Of a stretch of 64,000 nucleotides of DNA, positions 63,971 to 64,000 are shown one piece after another. How positions within the stretch are numbered: the stretch's first letter is position 1; every line of letters starts with the position of its first letter. The DNA is from Oceanobacillus massiliensis str. N'diop (lineage in GTDB: Bacteria; Bacillota; Bacilli; Bacillales; Amphibacillaceae). Under the pieces are notes generated by a model. It saw only the letters and a list, made by a program, of their open reading frames with translations, was not told where the DNA came from and did not search any database. The translations under genes and the position numbers were made by a program. The DNA is taken from contig NZ_HE610978.1 in NCBI RefSeq assembly GCF_000285495.1, positions 56,569 through 120,568 of the forward strand, written 5' to 3'.

Positions 63971-64000
63971 AACCAATACTATAAAAATGTATAAAAAAAC

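Overview
The window is a low-GC, mostly minus-strand chromosomal segment of an endospore-forming member of the Bacillaceae. The order of genes follows the Bacillus subtilis ponA-to-resDE segment almost gene for gene. Sporulation and germination genes (spoIVA, spoVIF-like, sleB-ypeB, yphB), menaquinone, a bacillithiol pathway and SigX/RsiX all fit. The intergenic repeat type and several local gene losses suggest the Virgibacillus/Oceanobacillus/Lentibacillus side of the family; that placement is inference.

Layout from left to right: the 3' end of a class A penicillin-binding protein (ponA, + strand); nth-dnaD; asnS-aspB-ypmB with a possible 28-30 residue leader ORF; dinG; a long operon ypjD-dapB-mgsA-bshA-cca-birA-panC-panD; YitT-family ypjC (+); a yugP-like metallopeptidase; a miniature ypjB-like gene; ypjA; the menaquinol:cytochrome c reductase operon qcrABC; ypiA-ypiB-ypiF; the aromatic amino acid supra-operon aroC-aroB-aroH-hisC-tyrA-aroA with cheR and ndk upstream; the menaquinone side-chain operon hepS-menG-hepT, in which menG is frameshifted; mtrB; hbs; spoIVA; yphF-yphE; a spoVIF-like gene; gpsA-der; the YIEGIA pair; rpsA-like, plsC and cmk; a PilZ protein; sleB-ypeB; prsW; ansA (+); a 0.7 kb block of intergenic repeats; ypdA; gudB; ddl; ypbH; ypbG; a shortened ypbE-like gene; ypbD; recS; ypbB; ferredoxin (+); sigX-rsiX; a B12-riboswitch-controlled uptake pair; and resDE.

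The genes form connected functions. Respiration is represented by heptaprenyl-PP synthase, MenG, QcrABC and the ResDE regulator. Redox thiol chemistry is represented by BshA and YpdA, and cell-envelope control by the PBP, ddl, dapB, SigX/RsiX, PrsW, ypbH and ypiB.

There are no mobile elements, CRISPR arrays, tRNA or rRNA genes, and no obvious novel defence system. The most notable points are: (i) menG split by a one-base change in an A5 tract; (ii) a clear cobalamin riboswitch with terminator ahead of a DUF4430 lipoprotein plus ECF S-component; (iii) ypjD, whose conserved N-terminus and ribosome binding site point to an AUC start codon; (iv) several genes absent from their usual place (panB, bshB1, trp operon, folE, ypmA) and two reduced proteins (ypjB-like, ypbE-like); (v) clustered intergenic repeats and a candidate small RNA. 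Comparisons with B. subtilis are from memory, not from a search.
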